Both the position numbers and the translations under genes were made by a program. From positions 1 to 35,728 of the forward strand of contig CAITID010000163.1 in assembly GCA_903892335.1 (NCBI GenBank): a DNA stretch of 35,728 nt. The letters run 5' to 3'. The notes under the pieces were generated by a model. The model was not told the DNA's origin. It saw only the letters and a list, made by a program, of their open reading frames with translations, and made no database searches. Every line of letters begins with the position of its first letter. Position 1 is the first letter of the stretch. Positions 1-9,199 of the stretch are shown here, one piece after another. This DNA comes from an uncultured Actinomycetes bacterium (GTDB taxonomy: Bacteria; Actinomycetota; Actinomycetes; Nanopelagicales; Nanopelagicaceae).

Positions 1-267
1 AACTACCTTATCCACCTCAGAATCCTTAGCCGTTAACATAATTATTGGAACTTTGGATCTGGTGCGCAGTTGGCGACAAACCTCAGTACCTGATAATCCA
101 GGCAACATTAAATCAAGTAAAACTAAATCAGCGCCTTCTTTGTCAAATGCTTTGATTGCGCCATCACCGGTATCAGCAACAGTTACTTGATACCCCTCTT
201 TAGTTAGTACATAGGAGAGTGCCTCAGAAAATGAGGCCTCATCCTCAACAACTAATATCCTTGTCAT
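1..267 (-). CDS. regX3: Two-component response regulator, RegX3/PhoP-like receiver domain (partial, runs off window start)
   Basis: Hand translation of the minus strand from ATG at 267: MTRILVVEDEASFSEALSYVLTKEGYQVTVADTGDGAIKAFDKEGADLVLLDLMLPGLSGTEVCRQLRTRSKVPIIMLTAKDSEVDKV; canonical receiver motifs (EDE, LLDLMLP, LTAK); overlaps the downstream histidine kinase gene. Confidence 0.9.
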   Translation of the reverse strand, partial: MTRILVVEDEASFSEALSYVLTKEGYQVTVADTGDGAIKAFDKEGADLVLLDLMLPGLSGTEVCRQLRTRSKVPIIMLTAKDSEVDKVV

Positions 268-1346
268 TTGCTGCTCTCTGAAAGCTCAGTTGCAATTGGA
301 AACCTGAGAGTGAATGTACTTCCAGCACCTTCAACACTCCAAACCGAAACATCCCCGCCATGATTTAGCGCAATATGTTTAACAATTGATAGACCAAGTC
401 CAGTACCACCTGTTAAACGTGAGCGTGCTGGATCAACTCGATAAAATCTTTCAAAGATTCGCTCAATATCTTTTTCTGGTATTCCAATTCCTTGATCAGA
501 TATTGAAATCTCAGCTATTTGATTGGTAACTTTTAAATCAATAGCAACCCTTGTTGAATCTGGACTGTAATTAATAGCATTCTCAATCAAATTATGAATT
601 CCCATGCTGACTTGGCTGCGATCGCCATTCATCCAAGCATTTACAGTTGGCTCATAAAACAAGGAGATCTTTCTAACTTGAGCACTCAACTTAGATTGAT
701 CGAGTGCGTCATAAATTACCTCAGAGAGGTCAAATCGCTTTCCATTTTTAAGTGGATCATCATCTTGCAAGCGAGATAGATTAATAATTTCTTGTACTAA
801 TTCTGTCAGCCTCTTACTCTCAGTTTGCATCCTAGATGCAAATTTAACTACAGCTTCAGGATCATCACTTGCCTCTAAAACTGCTTCACTTAATATCGAT
901 AAGGCACCGATCGGCGTCTTTAGCTCATGTGAAATATTTGCCACGAAATCCCGACGGATCGAATCTAATCTGCGAATTTCAGAATCATCAAAGATTAAAA
1001 CTGCGATTAAACCATCATCACCAAGTGCTGTTACTCGAACCAATAAATCATGGGTACCGGCGCCAATAGGCCCTCTTGGCAGTTCTAGTGTTGCCTCCTG
1101 CATGACACCTGATCTGCGCACAGCTCGTACTAGATTTAATAGATCAACATTTTGAATTTTTTCATCTTTAATTAAGTTTAAGTTGGTAATTCCATTTGAA
1201 TAATAAATCACAACCTCACCCGGCGCTACAACAACAGATTCGGCATCCATCGCTTGAAGTAAGTCAAAGCCTTGGGTGGATAGATCTACGGAAGTTGTTA
1301 CAGATTTGGTCTTGGCGTTTTCTTTATCTTTAAATAACCACATCAC
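264..1346 (-). CDS. senX3: Sensor histidine kinase, SenX3-like
   Basis: H-box FVANISHELKTPIGAL, N-box NLIENAINYSP, G boxes DQGIGIPEKDIERIFERFYR and GTGLGLSIVKH; adjacent to RegX3-like regulator and gpmA as in mycobacteria. Confidence 0.9.
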   Translation of the reverse strand: MMWLFKDKENAKTKSVTTSVDLSTQGFDLLQAMDAESVVVAPGEVVIYYSNGITNLNLIKDEKIQNVDLLNLVRAVRRSGVMQEATLELPRGPIGAGTHDLLVRVTALGDDGLIAVLIFDDSEIRRLDSIRRDFVANISHELKTPIGALSILSEAVLEASDDPEAVVKFASRMQTESKRLTELVQEIINLSRLQDDDPLKNGKRFDLSEVIYDALDQSKLSAQVRKISLFYEPTVNAWMNGDRSQVSMGIHNLIENAINYSPDSTRVAIDLKVTNQIAEISISDQGIGIPEKDIERIFERFYRVDPARSRLTGGTGLGLSIVKHIALNHGGDVSVWSVEGAGSTFTLRFPIATELSESSK

Positions 1347-1487
1347 CGGCCTATCGTATGAGTATTGAAGATTAGTTGGGAATTTATTGAGTTAGTCAGG
1401 CATAAATAACCCATATCTTTACCCTTTATTTAAGACCTGTTCACTTTCTTCCCGCCAGATCAAGGCCCAACCCACTAGCGTTCTCCT

Positions 1488-2141
1488 ATGCGTAATCAAT
1501 TCCATGAAGAGCTAGATGCTGTTGGCGCCACCTTGGTCCAAATGGCTGGGCTAGTAAAAACTGCCATGGAAAGTGCCACCACTTCTTTACTTACAGCAGA
1601 TTTAGCACTTGCTGAGAAAGTAATTCAAGAAGATTCAATCATTAACGATATGCAACATGAATTAGATGCTCGCACAATCAATTTAATTGCCAGACAACAA
1701 CCAGTAGCTGCTGATTTGCGCACCTTAGTTACTTCACTTCGTATGTCCGCTGATTTAGAGCGCATGGGAGATTTAGCTGATCACGTCGCAAAATCGGCGC
1801 GGATGAGATATCCAAGCACCGCAGTTCCACCTGAACTATCCCTAACAATTGAAGAGATGGGCCGAGTTTGCGGAAAGATTATTGAGAAAATGGCTCTTAT
1901 ATTAGAAACTCGTGATACCGAACTTGCACTTGAACTTGAAAAAGATGATGATGAAATGGATAAGCTACATCGCAGAATTATTTCAACATTACTTGAGCCA
2001 AGCTGGAAACATGGAGTTGAAACTGCGATTGATATGACTTTGCTTGCTCGCTATTACGAGCGCTGCGCAGATCATGCGGTATCTATTGCTCGTCGAGTTT
2101 ACTTTTTAGTTAAAGGCGAGTTCGCCTCCGACGCTAAATAA
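1488..2141 (+). CDS. phoU: Phosphate transport system regulatory protein PhoU
   Basis: MRNQFHEELDAVGATLVQMAGLVKTAMESAT..., two PhoU repeats with RQQPVAADLRTLVTSLRMSADLERMGDLADHVA and ARYYERCADHAVSIARRV; divergent from senX3/regX3. Confidence 0.95.
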   Translation: MRNQFHEELDAVGATLVQMAGLVKTAMESATTSLLTADLALAEKVIQEDSIINDMQHELDARTINLIARQQPVAADLRTLVTSLRMSADLERMGDLADHVAKSARMRYPSTAVPPELSLTIEEMGRVCGKIIEKMALILETRDTELALELEKDDDEMDKLHRRIISTLLEPSWKHGVETAIDMTLLARYYERCADHAVSIARRVYFLVKGEFASDAK

Positions 2142-2143
2142 GT

Positions 2144-2884
2144 TTACTTTTTTCCCTGATTTGCAACCGCAGCAATAGCTGTTTGTGCTGCAACCGGATC
2201 TAAGTACTCTCCGCCTTTTTTAATCGCCTTAAAATCCTGATCAAACTCATATAACAACGGAATTCCAGTTGGAATATTCACGCCAGCGATATCTGCATCT
2301 GAAATACCATCAATGTGTTTAACAATTGCCCTAATTGAGTTGCCATGGGCGGTAACTAAAACTACTTTGCCACTTCGCAAATCAGCTGTGATCTCATTGG
2401 TGAAGTAAGGAATCATTCGAGTCACAACATCCTTTAAACACTCACTCTTTGGTAAATCTTTGCCAAGTGTTGCATAGCGCAAATCATTACTTTGCGAGTA
2501 TTGATCATTGTCATCAATAGCCGGTGGTGGCACATCAAATGATCTGCGCCAAAGTTGAAACTGTTCCTCACCGTACTCTTTTAAAGTTGCAGCTTTATCT
2601 TTTCCTTGCAGGGCACCGTAATGTCGCTCATTTAATCGCCAGCTGCGCTTAACAGGAATCCAGTGACGATCACAATTATCTAGCGCTAAGGATGCGGTTG
2701 TTATTGCTCTGCGCAGCAGCGAGGTATGCACAATATCTGGCAGCAGGTTGCGCTCTTTTAAAAGTATGCCACCCCGCTTTGCTTCTTCAACACCTTTAGC
2801 TGACAGTGCAACATCAACCCAACCAGTAAATAGATTTTTTGCGTTCCACTCACTTTCACCGTGGCGAAGCAAAATTAATTTCAT
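2144..2884 (-). CDS. gpmA: 2,3-bisphosphoglycerate-dependent phosphoglycerate mutase
   Basis: [26 protein letters not shown] and [22 protein letters not shown] motifs. Confidence 0.96.
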   Translation of the reverse strand: MKLILLRHGESEWNAKNLFTGWVDVALSAKGVEEAKRGGILLKERNLLPDIVHTSLLRRAITTASLALDNCDRHWIPVKRSWRLNERHYGALQGKDKAATLKEYGEEQFQLWRRSFDVPPPAIDDNDQYSQSNDLRYATLGKDLPKSECLKDVVTRMIPYFTNEITADLRSGKVVLVTAHGNSIRAIVKHIDGISDADIAGVNIPTGIPLLYEFDQDFKAIKKGGEYLDPVAAQTAIAAVANQGKK

Positions 2885-2902
2885 GTGCCTATCCTGCCAT
2901 AC

Positions 2903-3379
2903 TCAAATTAAGTGCTGGAAAGCTTGCAGATTGGCTAATGATTCACCGCGCGATACTCGCCATGCCCACTCGCGACGAATTGATGAAGAAAAACCAAGCT
3001 CTAGTAATGGATTAAAACAAGAGTCTGAGTATTGAAGGACTGCGCCGAGTATGCGATCAATTTCGCGCTCACTAATAGCCGCAAGTGGCAATCTGCCAAC
3101 TAAGTAAATATCACCAAGCTCATTTAATGCAAAGGCGACTGAATACATCGCTGCATTTTTCTTTAGTAAGTACTCATAAACCCCTGCTTGATTCTCATCT
3201 GGCTTTCTAATAACAAAGGCATTGATACTTAAGGAGTGATCACCGATTACTAGTGCGCAGTGGGTTTGTAATTTCGTCTCACCCGGTAAGGTAATTAAAT
3301 AGGTGTTTTCATCATTTTGGTCATAATCTAAATCATGTGATTGCAAGAAATCATCAATTACTGCGTTGGGATCAAGCAT
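2903..3379 (-). CDS. YbjN domain-containing protein
   Basis: 158 aa protein with YbjN/type III chaperone-like pattern between mshA and gpmA, syntenic to mycobacterial Rv0487. Confidence 0.8.
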   Translation of the reverse strand: MLDPNAVIDDFLQSHDLDYDQNDENTYLITLPGETKLQTHCALVIGDHSLSINAFVIRKPDENQAGVYEYLLKKNAAMYSVAFALNELGDIYLVGRLPLAAISEREIDRILGAVLQYSDSCFNPLLELGFSSSIRREWAWRVSRGESLANLQAFQHLI

Positions 3380-4652
3380 CCTTTACTAGCCTGATGTTTC
3401 TCATATCAATTGCTGGTTGTGAGATCGCCCAGTCATAAACACTTAACGTTTTGCGTGCAGTGTTCTCCCAGCCAAAGTGAGATGCATGCTCTACTGCGCC
3501 CATTGATAGCAACAGTCGGCGATGTGGTTCAGAAAGTAACCTTGAAATAACAGCTGACCAAGCACGTGGATCATGGCCATCAACTAGTGAGCCAGAAATT
3601 CCATCAGAGACAGCGGTGCGCAAGCCACCAATAGCTGTTGCAACAACTGGTGTGCCACAAGATTGTGCTTCAAGTGCGACTAATCCAAAACTTTCAGAGT
3701 AGCTTGGCACACAAACTAAATCGGAAGCACGATACCAATCTGGCAACTGATCCCTTGGTACTGGATCAATAAAATGTGTTATATCTTCAATCTTTAAAAA
3801 CTTAGCCAGTGCTTTTAACTTTTCTAACTCATCTAAGCCAGCGCCAGATGGGCCACCCATAATTACCAAAGCTAATTTGCTCTTTAAGTGTGGTGAGTGC
3901 GAGAGCATCTCAGCTACTGATCTAACTAATACATCTGGCCCCTTGTGTGGCTGAATTCTGCCAACGAAGGTAAGCACAAGAGCATCTGGTGCAATATTTA
4001 ATTTCTCTCTAGCAACTGATTTACCAGCACCTGGATGAAATGTTTGTAAATCAACTCCGGGCGCCACCACAAAGACATTATCTGGACAAGCATCATAATA
4101 AGAAACTAGTGAGGCTGCCTCGGCATCAGTGTTAGCAATCAAACCAGTTGCAGCTTTAACAACCTGCATCTCACCGAGGGCTCGAATCTTTGGTTCTGGC
4201 TTTTCACCAACTGCTAGATTTAAATTCTTCACCTTAGCCATTGTGTGCATGGTATGAATTAATGGAATTCCAGTTTGCTCTGAGATCATCCAACCTAATT
4301 GACCAGAGATCCAGTAATGAGAGTGAATGACATCGTAATAATCCTTGGGCAATTGTTTCTGTAACTTCATAAACTCAGAAGTTAGGGCGCTGATCTGGCC
4401 AGGTAATTCCTCTTTTGATAAAGCCTCATTTGGTCCGACCTCTAAATGTTTTACCGTTACGCCATCTGCAATTTCAACCGAGGCGGGCATCCCAGATTTG
4501 CTTGCTCTAGTAAAAATATCAACTTGAACTCCGCTATCAGCCATCTTCTTAGCAGTTTCCACAACATAAATATTCATGCCACCTGCATCCCCAGTACCTG
4601 CTTGATCAAGGGGAGAGGTGTGCACCATCAAGGTTGCTATGCGGGATTTCAC
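3372..4652 (-). CDS. mshA: D-inositol-3-phosphate glycosyltransferase (mycothiol biosynthesis)
   Basis: GT-B/GT4 family: HTSPLDQAGTGDAGGMNIYV, ADTEAASL-like segment, VGRIQPHKGPDVLV, PSYSESFGLVALEAQSCGTPVVATAIGGL. Confidence 0.93.
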   Translation of the reverse strand: MKSRIATLMVHTSPLDQAGTGDAGGMNIYVVETAKKMADSGVQVDIFTRASKSGMPASVEIADGVTVKHLEVGPNEALSKEELPGQISALTSEFMKLQKQLPKDYYDVIHSHYWISGQLGWMISEQTGIPLIHTMHTMAKVKNLNLAVGEKPEPKIRALGEMQVVKAATGLIANTDAEAASLVSYYDACPDNVFVVAPGVDLQTFHPGAGKSVAREKLNIAPDALVLTFVGRIQPHKGPDVLVRSVAEMLSHSPHLKSKLALVIMGGPSGAGLDELEKLKALAKFLKIEDITHFIDPVPRDQLPDWYRASDLVCVPSYSESFGLVALEAQSCGTPVVATAIGGLRTAVSDGISGSLVDGHDPRAWSAVISRLLSEPHRRLLLSMGAVEHASHFGWENTARKTLSVYDWAISQPAIDMRNIRLVKDA

Positions 4653-4680
4653 TTGCTAATTCTAACTTAAGAAATACCAA

Positions 4681-5643
4681 CTAAATCTTTGAAATTACCG
4701 TTCCCACAACCCTTGGCCCGCCGTAAATCTTCACCGATTCATCCGGCATCACAACGCTCCACTTATCAAAGATTGATTGAATAATTGTTGAAACTGGTCG
4801 CCAGGAGCCGTCAATGATCTTCATTGCAATTGTCCGGCCATCACTTAATGCACAAACCTCAATTCCTTCAGCACCCTCCTTCATAAACAAACCAGGAACT
4901 GCCTGCATCATTCGAGTCGTTAATCTGCCTTCCCCTGCAATTAACTCTGGATAAGTTGTAGCAGCTTTAACAATTTGTTGGTAAATCGGATCCTTAGAAA
5001 TAACGACTTTTCTTATTGCCTTAGCTAATCCCATAGTTGAAATTGCAAATAACGGGGCGCCGCATCCATCAACACTGACTGTAGAAATTTTCTCCTGCGC
5101 CATCTCTTCAAGCTCTGCGGCGATTGCAAGTTGTAGTGGGTGGTTGATATCTAAATAAGTATTTAAATCCCAGCCATTTAACTGGGCAGTTACCAACATG
5201 CCAGCATGTTTGCCACTGCAGTTTTGCGTAAATTGTGTGCCTGGTGCATCCCCCAACGCAGCTCGCTCTTTTTCACCAAGTGGTTTATCAACTGCATTTT
5301 TCATGGCACTTTCTGCAATACCACCGTTGGCTAATATCTTTTTAGTTAAATCAATATGAATCTGTGCCCCTGAATGGCTGGCACAAATTAAGGCTAACTT
5401 CTGATCATCAACTTTTAATCCAGCACGAAGCATTGCTGCTGCTTGAATTGCTTTAATTGCAGATCTTGGAAATATTGGAAGCTCAGGTGAGCCAGCAGAA
5501 ATAAACACTGAGCCATCAGCATTTAACGCAACCAGATGCCCTAAGTGAACTGATTCAACAACACCATCTCGTGTTACCTCAGCTAAGACTTCACCGATAA
5601 ATTTGTTATTAATTTTTAAGATTGTCTTTCTAGTGATGACCAC
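4681..5643 (-). CDS. Asparaginase (L-asparaginase II-like)
   Basis: GSVFISAGSPELPIFPRSAIKAIQAAAMLRAG, CASHSGAQIHI, NCSGKHAGMLVTAQLNGW, VDGCGAPLFAISTMGLAKA. Confidence 0.9.
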   Translation of the reverse strand: MVITRKTILKINNKFIGEVLAEVTRDGVVESVHLGHLVALNADGSVFISAGSPELPIFPRSAIKAIQAAAMLRAGLKVDDQKLALICASHSGAQIHIDLTKKILANGGIAESAMKNAVDKPLGEKERAALGDAPGTQFTQNCSGKHAGMLVTAQLNGWDLNTYLDINHPLQLAIAAELEEMAQEKISTVSVDGCGAPLFAISTMGLAKAIRKVVISKDPIYQQIVKAATTYPELIAGEGRLTTRMMQAVPGLFMKEGAEGIEVCALSDGRTIAMKIIDGSWRPVSTIIQSIFDKWSVVMPDESVKIYGGPRVVGTVISKI

Positions 5644-6134
5644 ATATACGCCTGCAGATCATGCCCGTTTTTTTCCACATCAAGTGAAGTAAATAATTGC
5701 CCTTCAACTAATCCATATAAGCGAGAACCGGCGCCAATTGCTTTAGCACTTGGTGATTCATAAGTTTTATCCATTGCTAATTGAATCTTTGGCCCACGAA
5801 TTAAGCCAAGCCAACCCTCATTGGTGCCACTGTTGTGTGAAAGCACTACCTCTAGAACCTCTTTATCGCGCACTCGCCAAAAGCCAACCTCTGAGTCATG
5901 CGGTTTAATAATTTCATTCTCGTCATCAATTTCCCATGTGCGAGAGAAGTAATTTAAATAATTTTGTCCATCATGATTAAAGGTCACCTCTTGCGCATAA
6001 TTTATTGATTTCATATCTGGATACTCAGCCTTACCTTTACCGCGCCAAGTTCCAATTAGCCAAGCAAGTGGCATTAAATCTGGATGCAAGTTCTCTGGAA
6101 TTGTAAAAGCCATTACTTGTTGCTCTCCCGCCAA
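5616..6134 (-). CDS. FABP/nitrobindin-like family protein (Rv0813c-type); start may be the internal ATG at 6113
   Basis: LHPDLMPLAWLIGTWRGKGKAEYP is the nitrobindin/FABP-like N-terminal GxWxGxG motif; GLVEGQLFTSLDV. Confidence 0.85.
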   Translation of the reverse strand: MAGEQQVMAFTIPENLHPDLMPLAWLIGTWRGKGKAEYPDMKSINYAQEVTFNHDGQNYLNYFSRTWEIDDENEIIKPHDSEVGFWRVRDKEVLEVVLSHNSGTNEGWLGLIRGPKIQLAMDKTYESPSAKAIGAGSRLYGLVEGQLFTSLDVEKNGHDLQAYMWSSLERQS

Positions 6135-6226
6135 CTCTTTAGTGCACCCGTTGCACCCTTATAAATCAAGAGTACCGATAGGCAAAAGGAGACAATAATT
6201 AACAAAACTGTTGTTAGTCGCTCCAC
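6113..6226 (-). CDS. Small single-TM protein (37 aa), not in ORF track
   Basis: Minus-strand GTG at 6226: VERLTTVLLIIVSFCLSVLLIYKGATGALKSWRESNK*; its stop TAA overlaps the ATG (TAATG) of the nitrobindin-like gene. Fills a tight gap between co-directional genes. Confidence 0.45.
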   Translation of the reverse strand: MERLTTVLLIIVSFCLSVLLIYKGATGALKSWRESNK

Positions 6227-6235
6227 TTGGTAAGC

Positions 6236-7147
6236 CTAACGTTTCGTGTGTGAAATTTCCTCTTGCGATGCTGGTACGCCCTCAACATTTAGCACTGCAT
6301 CAATTGGTGTACTTCGCTTAATCACAGCAAGTGCAATTGGTCCTAACTCGTAATGACGAGCCATTGTGCCGATATAGCCAATCTCCTTGCCATCTAATTC
6401 AACCTTTGCGCCATGTCCTGGCATTGCAACCATTGAGCCATCTAAATGTAATAAAACTAATCGCCTTGGTGGTTGCCCTAAATTAAATACTTTTGCCACA
6501 GTCTCCTGGCCACGGTAGCAACCTTTATTCATATGCACTGCTGTATTTAAAAAGCCAAGCTCATTAGGAATCGATTTATGATCTGTTTCAAATAATAATC
6601 TTGCACGTCCGGCCGCAACTCGCTCTGCCTCAAGTGCCCACATGCCAACTTCTGTATGTGATTGTTTGAAGGCTTCAATTGTGTCCGCTAACTCAGTACG
6701 TGGCACAAGTGCGTATGGCCCACCAACTGAATCTGCAATACCAGGTGCTCGCAGTACTGCGTACTCATCACTTACATCTTTAACCTCTACTTGCAACATG
6801 AACTTCATTTTTTCTAAGTAATTAATTAAGCCAGCAGCACGTTCTTTCTCTGTGTGTAGCCACAAGATTGATCCATCATCAACTAAGAAAATCTGCTCTT
6901 CCACATGCCCCTGCGCATCAAGGATCAGCGCCTCTTTCCACTCACCAGCGGGTAATTTTTCTAGATGTTGCGTTGTTAAAGCGTGCATCCAAGTTAATCG
7001 ATCTGGGCCACTTATCGTGATTACCGCTTTATTAATTAATTGCGCCCAAGCATCCCCTGCTACTAAGGATTTTTGTTCTTTATTTGGTTCACCAAAGTGC
7101 CAAATCGCACCTTGATCTGGTCCACTTTCAACTAAGACAGCAGTCAA
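6236..7147 (-). CDS. ygfZ: Folate-binding YgfZ/GcvT-like protein
   Basis: DRLTWMHALTTQHLEKLPAGE, ELGFLNTAVHMNKGCYRGQETVAKVFNLGQPPRRLV (K-G-C-Y-x-G-Q-E signature). Confidence 0.93.
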   Translation of the reverse strand: MTAVLVESGPDQGAIWHFGEPNKEQKSLVAGDAWAQLINKAVITISGPDRLTWMHALTTQHLEKLPAGEWKEALILDAQGHVEEQIFLVDDGSILWLHTEKERAAGLINYLEKMKFMLQVEVKDVSDEYAVLRAPGIADSVGGPYALVPRTELADTIEAFKQSHTEVGMWALEAERVAAGRARLLFETDHKSIPNELGFLNTAVHMNKGCYRGQETVAKVFNLGQPPRRLVLLHLDGSMVAMPGHGAKVELDGKEIGYIGTMARHYELGPIALAVIKRSTPIDAVLNVEGVPASQEEISHTKR

Positions 7148-7555
7148 TTACTTACTGCACTTCTGGCAGGTGCCATAAATAGCAAAGTGTGTGACATCTG
7201 TTTTAAACCCATAATCATCAGATAATGTATTTACAAAGTTAGCTGCTGCCTCAATTGGCGCGTCCCCAATAGATCCACAAACACTACAAACTAAATGTAG
7301 GTGGGTTAACTCTTCAGCTGCGTGATAGGTAGCACCGCCATGACCTAAGTGGGTGTGTAGAACTAGGCCAACATTTTCTAGAGTTTCTAAGTTGCGATAA
7401 ACCGTAGATAAATTAATTCCAGGGTGAGTAGATCTAACCTTTTCGGCAACCTCTTCAGGTGTGGCATGGCCTAATTCGCGAACAGCTTGTAAGACTAATT
7501 CGCGTTGTGGAGTAAGGCGAAGGCCCTTCTCACGTAACTCATGCTGCTTAGCCAT
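7148..7555 (-). CDS. Fur family transcriptional regulator
   Basis: RLTPQRELVLQAVRELGHATPEEV, STVYRNLETLENVGLV, THLHLVCSVCGSIGD and C-terminal CxxC (GTCQKCSK). Confidence 0.93.
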   Translation of the reverse strand: MAKQHELREKGLRLTPQRELVLQAVRELGHATPEEVAEKVRSTHPGINLSTVYRNLETLENVGLVLHTHLGHGGATYHAAEELTHLHLVCSVCGSIGDAPIEAAANFVNTLSDDYGFKTDVTHFAIYGTCQKCSK

Positions 7556-7564
7556 GAGGTAAGT

Positions 7565-8008
7565 CTAGGCTCTTTTAAAGATCCTTACCAAAATTAAATA
7601 CATCCGGCAGCCAAGGCAGAATCCAAATGCGCTGTTTAAGAAGGCGGCCACTAGTGCAAAGCTAGTTGCGATTGTGAAAACCGCATTTGCATCACTTAAC
7701 AAGCTGATTACGGCAACTAGTGCAAATAAAAATCCGACTAGTTGTGCAAATCTTGGAGGGCGTTGATCCTCTAGTGGAACTGGCCCACGAAGTTTTGGTT
7801 GCACAAGATTTCGATAAATAATTCCATACGGTGATTTCTTTAAACCGATAAATGCTGCAATACCAAATACAAGTAATTGAAAACCAATTACATAAATTGA
7901 TTGCGTAAGTAGGGCAATTGCTAATACAACTAATGTGATAGTTGCGGTAAATCTTGGGCCGCGAGCATCAATTGTTACTGGCGCTGGGTTATTTGAAGTT
8001 TGAGTCAT
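7565..8008 (-). CDS. DUF4395 domain-containing membrane protein
   Basis: Multi-TM; DARGPRFTATITLVVLA and C-terminal NSAFGFCLGCRMYL typical of DUF4395; adjacent to thioredoxin gene. Confidence 0.85.
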   Translation of the reverse strand: MTQTSNNPAPVTIDARGPRFTATITLVVLAIALLTQSIYVIGFQLLVFGIAAFIGLKKSPYGIIYRNLVQPKLRGPVPLEDQRPPRFAQLVGFLFALVAVISLLSDANAVFTIATSFALVAAFLNSAFGFCLGCRMYLILVRIFKRA

Positions 8009-8065
8009 GATCGGGATTCTAAACAGAAATTGAGATTAATACCTGCGAACAAATTGCAGAAGCAA

Positions 8066-8467
8066 TTACAGACGATTAATGGCTGCAATCACCTGATCGC
8101 GCTTAGGGGCACCGACCGCTCTGGCAATCTCATAGCCTTTGGCATCAATAAAGATAGTTGTGGGTGTGGATTTAATATTTAATTTGCGAACTAACTGCAG
8201 ATTTGATTCGGCATCAATTTCAACATACTTAACATCATCACGCTTTGCTACAACATCTGCGATTAAAACCTTAGCTGCCCTGCAGGCGGAGCAAAATGTG
8301 GTGGAGAATTGAACGAGTGTGGCTCGCTTACCAAAAGCGGTTCCGATCTCAGATTTAGTCAGTTGTAATCCTGGCCTGACTTTTACTCGCCCCTGCGTGG
8401 CTCTGATTCGAAAGCCAATGCCAGTTGCCAGGGCAAGCAACATAAGGAGTAGCAGCGGGGAATTCAT
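8066..8467 (-). CDS. Thioredoxin family protein
   Basis: N-terminal [24 protein letters not shown] (CxxC), [17 protein letters not shown] (cis-Pro). Confidence 0.88.
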   Translation of the reverse strand: MNSPLLLLMLLALATGIGFRIRATQGRVKVRPGLQLTKSEIGTAFGKRATLVQFSTTFCSACRAAKVLIADVVAKRDDVKYVEIDAESNLQLVRKLNIKSTPTTIFIDAKGYEIARAVGAPKRDQVIAAINRL

Positions 8468-8488
8468 AGGGGGTATTCTTGCATTCTT

Positions 8489-9193
8489 ATGGCGAGAATT
8501 CTTCTTCTAACAAACACGATGGGCGCAAGCGCTGAGGTGTTACCTGCTCTTGCCTTATTGCAACATCAGGTAAAGATCTTGCCGGCCGAAGTATCAGTAT
8601 TGGTGGATGTGCCAGAGGTTGATTGTTTACTTGTAGATGCTCGTCGTGATCTACCAAATGCTAAATCCTTCACGAAATTAATATCAACAACTGGAGTTAG
8701 CTCACCAATTATTGTTATAACAACTGAGGGCGGACTGTCTGCAATTAATGCAGATTGGAATGTAGATGATGTAATTCTAGATACTGCAGGTCCGGCCGAA
8801 GTGGAAGCGCGAATTCGAATTGCACTTGGCAACTCTGCGGCACAACTACTCGCCACAAATCCAAACTCACAAGAGATTAGAAGTGGTGATGTAGTAATTG
8901 ATGAGCGCACCTACACCGCAAAATTAAAGGGCCGAGTATTGGATTTAACCTTTAAAGAGTTTGAATTACTTAAGTACTTAGCCCAGCACCCAGGACGAGT
9001 ATTTACCCGCTCGCAATTGCTGCAAGAGATCTGGGGCTATGACTACTTTGGTGGAACTAGAACGGTAGATGTTCATATTAGAAGGCTGCGCTCAAAGTTA
9101 GGCCCAGAGTTTGAAGCAATTATTGGCACCGTACGAAATGTTGGCTATCGCTTTGCCACATCAGATGACAACTCAACTGCAGATCTAAGTTAA
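8489..9193 (+). CDS. glnR: Winged-helix response regulator, GlnR-like
   Basis: [24 protein letters not shown] receiver (GlnR-type) and OmpR-type C-terminal domain [53 protein letters not shown]; upstream of mshD as in mycobacteria. Confidence 0.8.
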   Translation: MARILLLTNTMGASAEVLPALALLQHQVKILPAEVSVLVDVPEVDCLLVDARRDLPNAKSFTKLISTTGVSSPIIVITTEGGLSAINADWNVDDVILDTAGPAEVEARIRIALGNSAAQLLATNPNSQEIRSGDVVIDERTYTAKLKGRVLDLTFKEFELLKYLAQHPGRVFTRSQLLQEIWGYDYFGGTRTVDVHIRRLRSKLGPEFEAIIGTVRNVGYRFATSDDNSTADLS

Positions 9194-9199
9194 CAAACT

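Noticed and set aside
1430-1487. Possible PHO box (GTTCACTTTCT) upstream of phoU
   Set aside because: Only one half-site-like match; no convincing direct repeat at the expected spacing.
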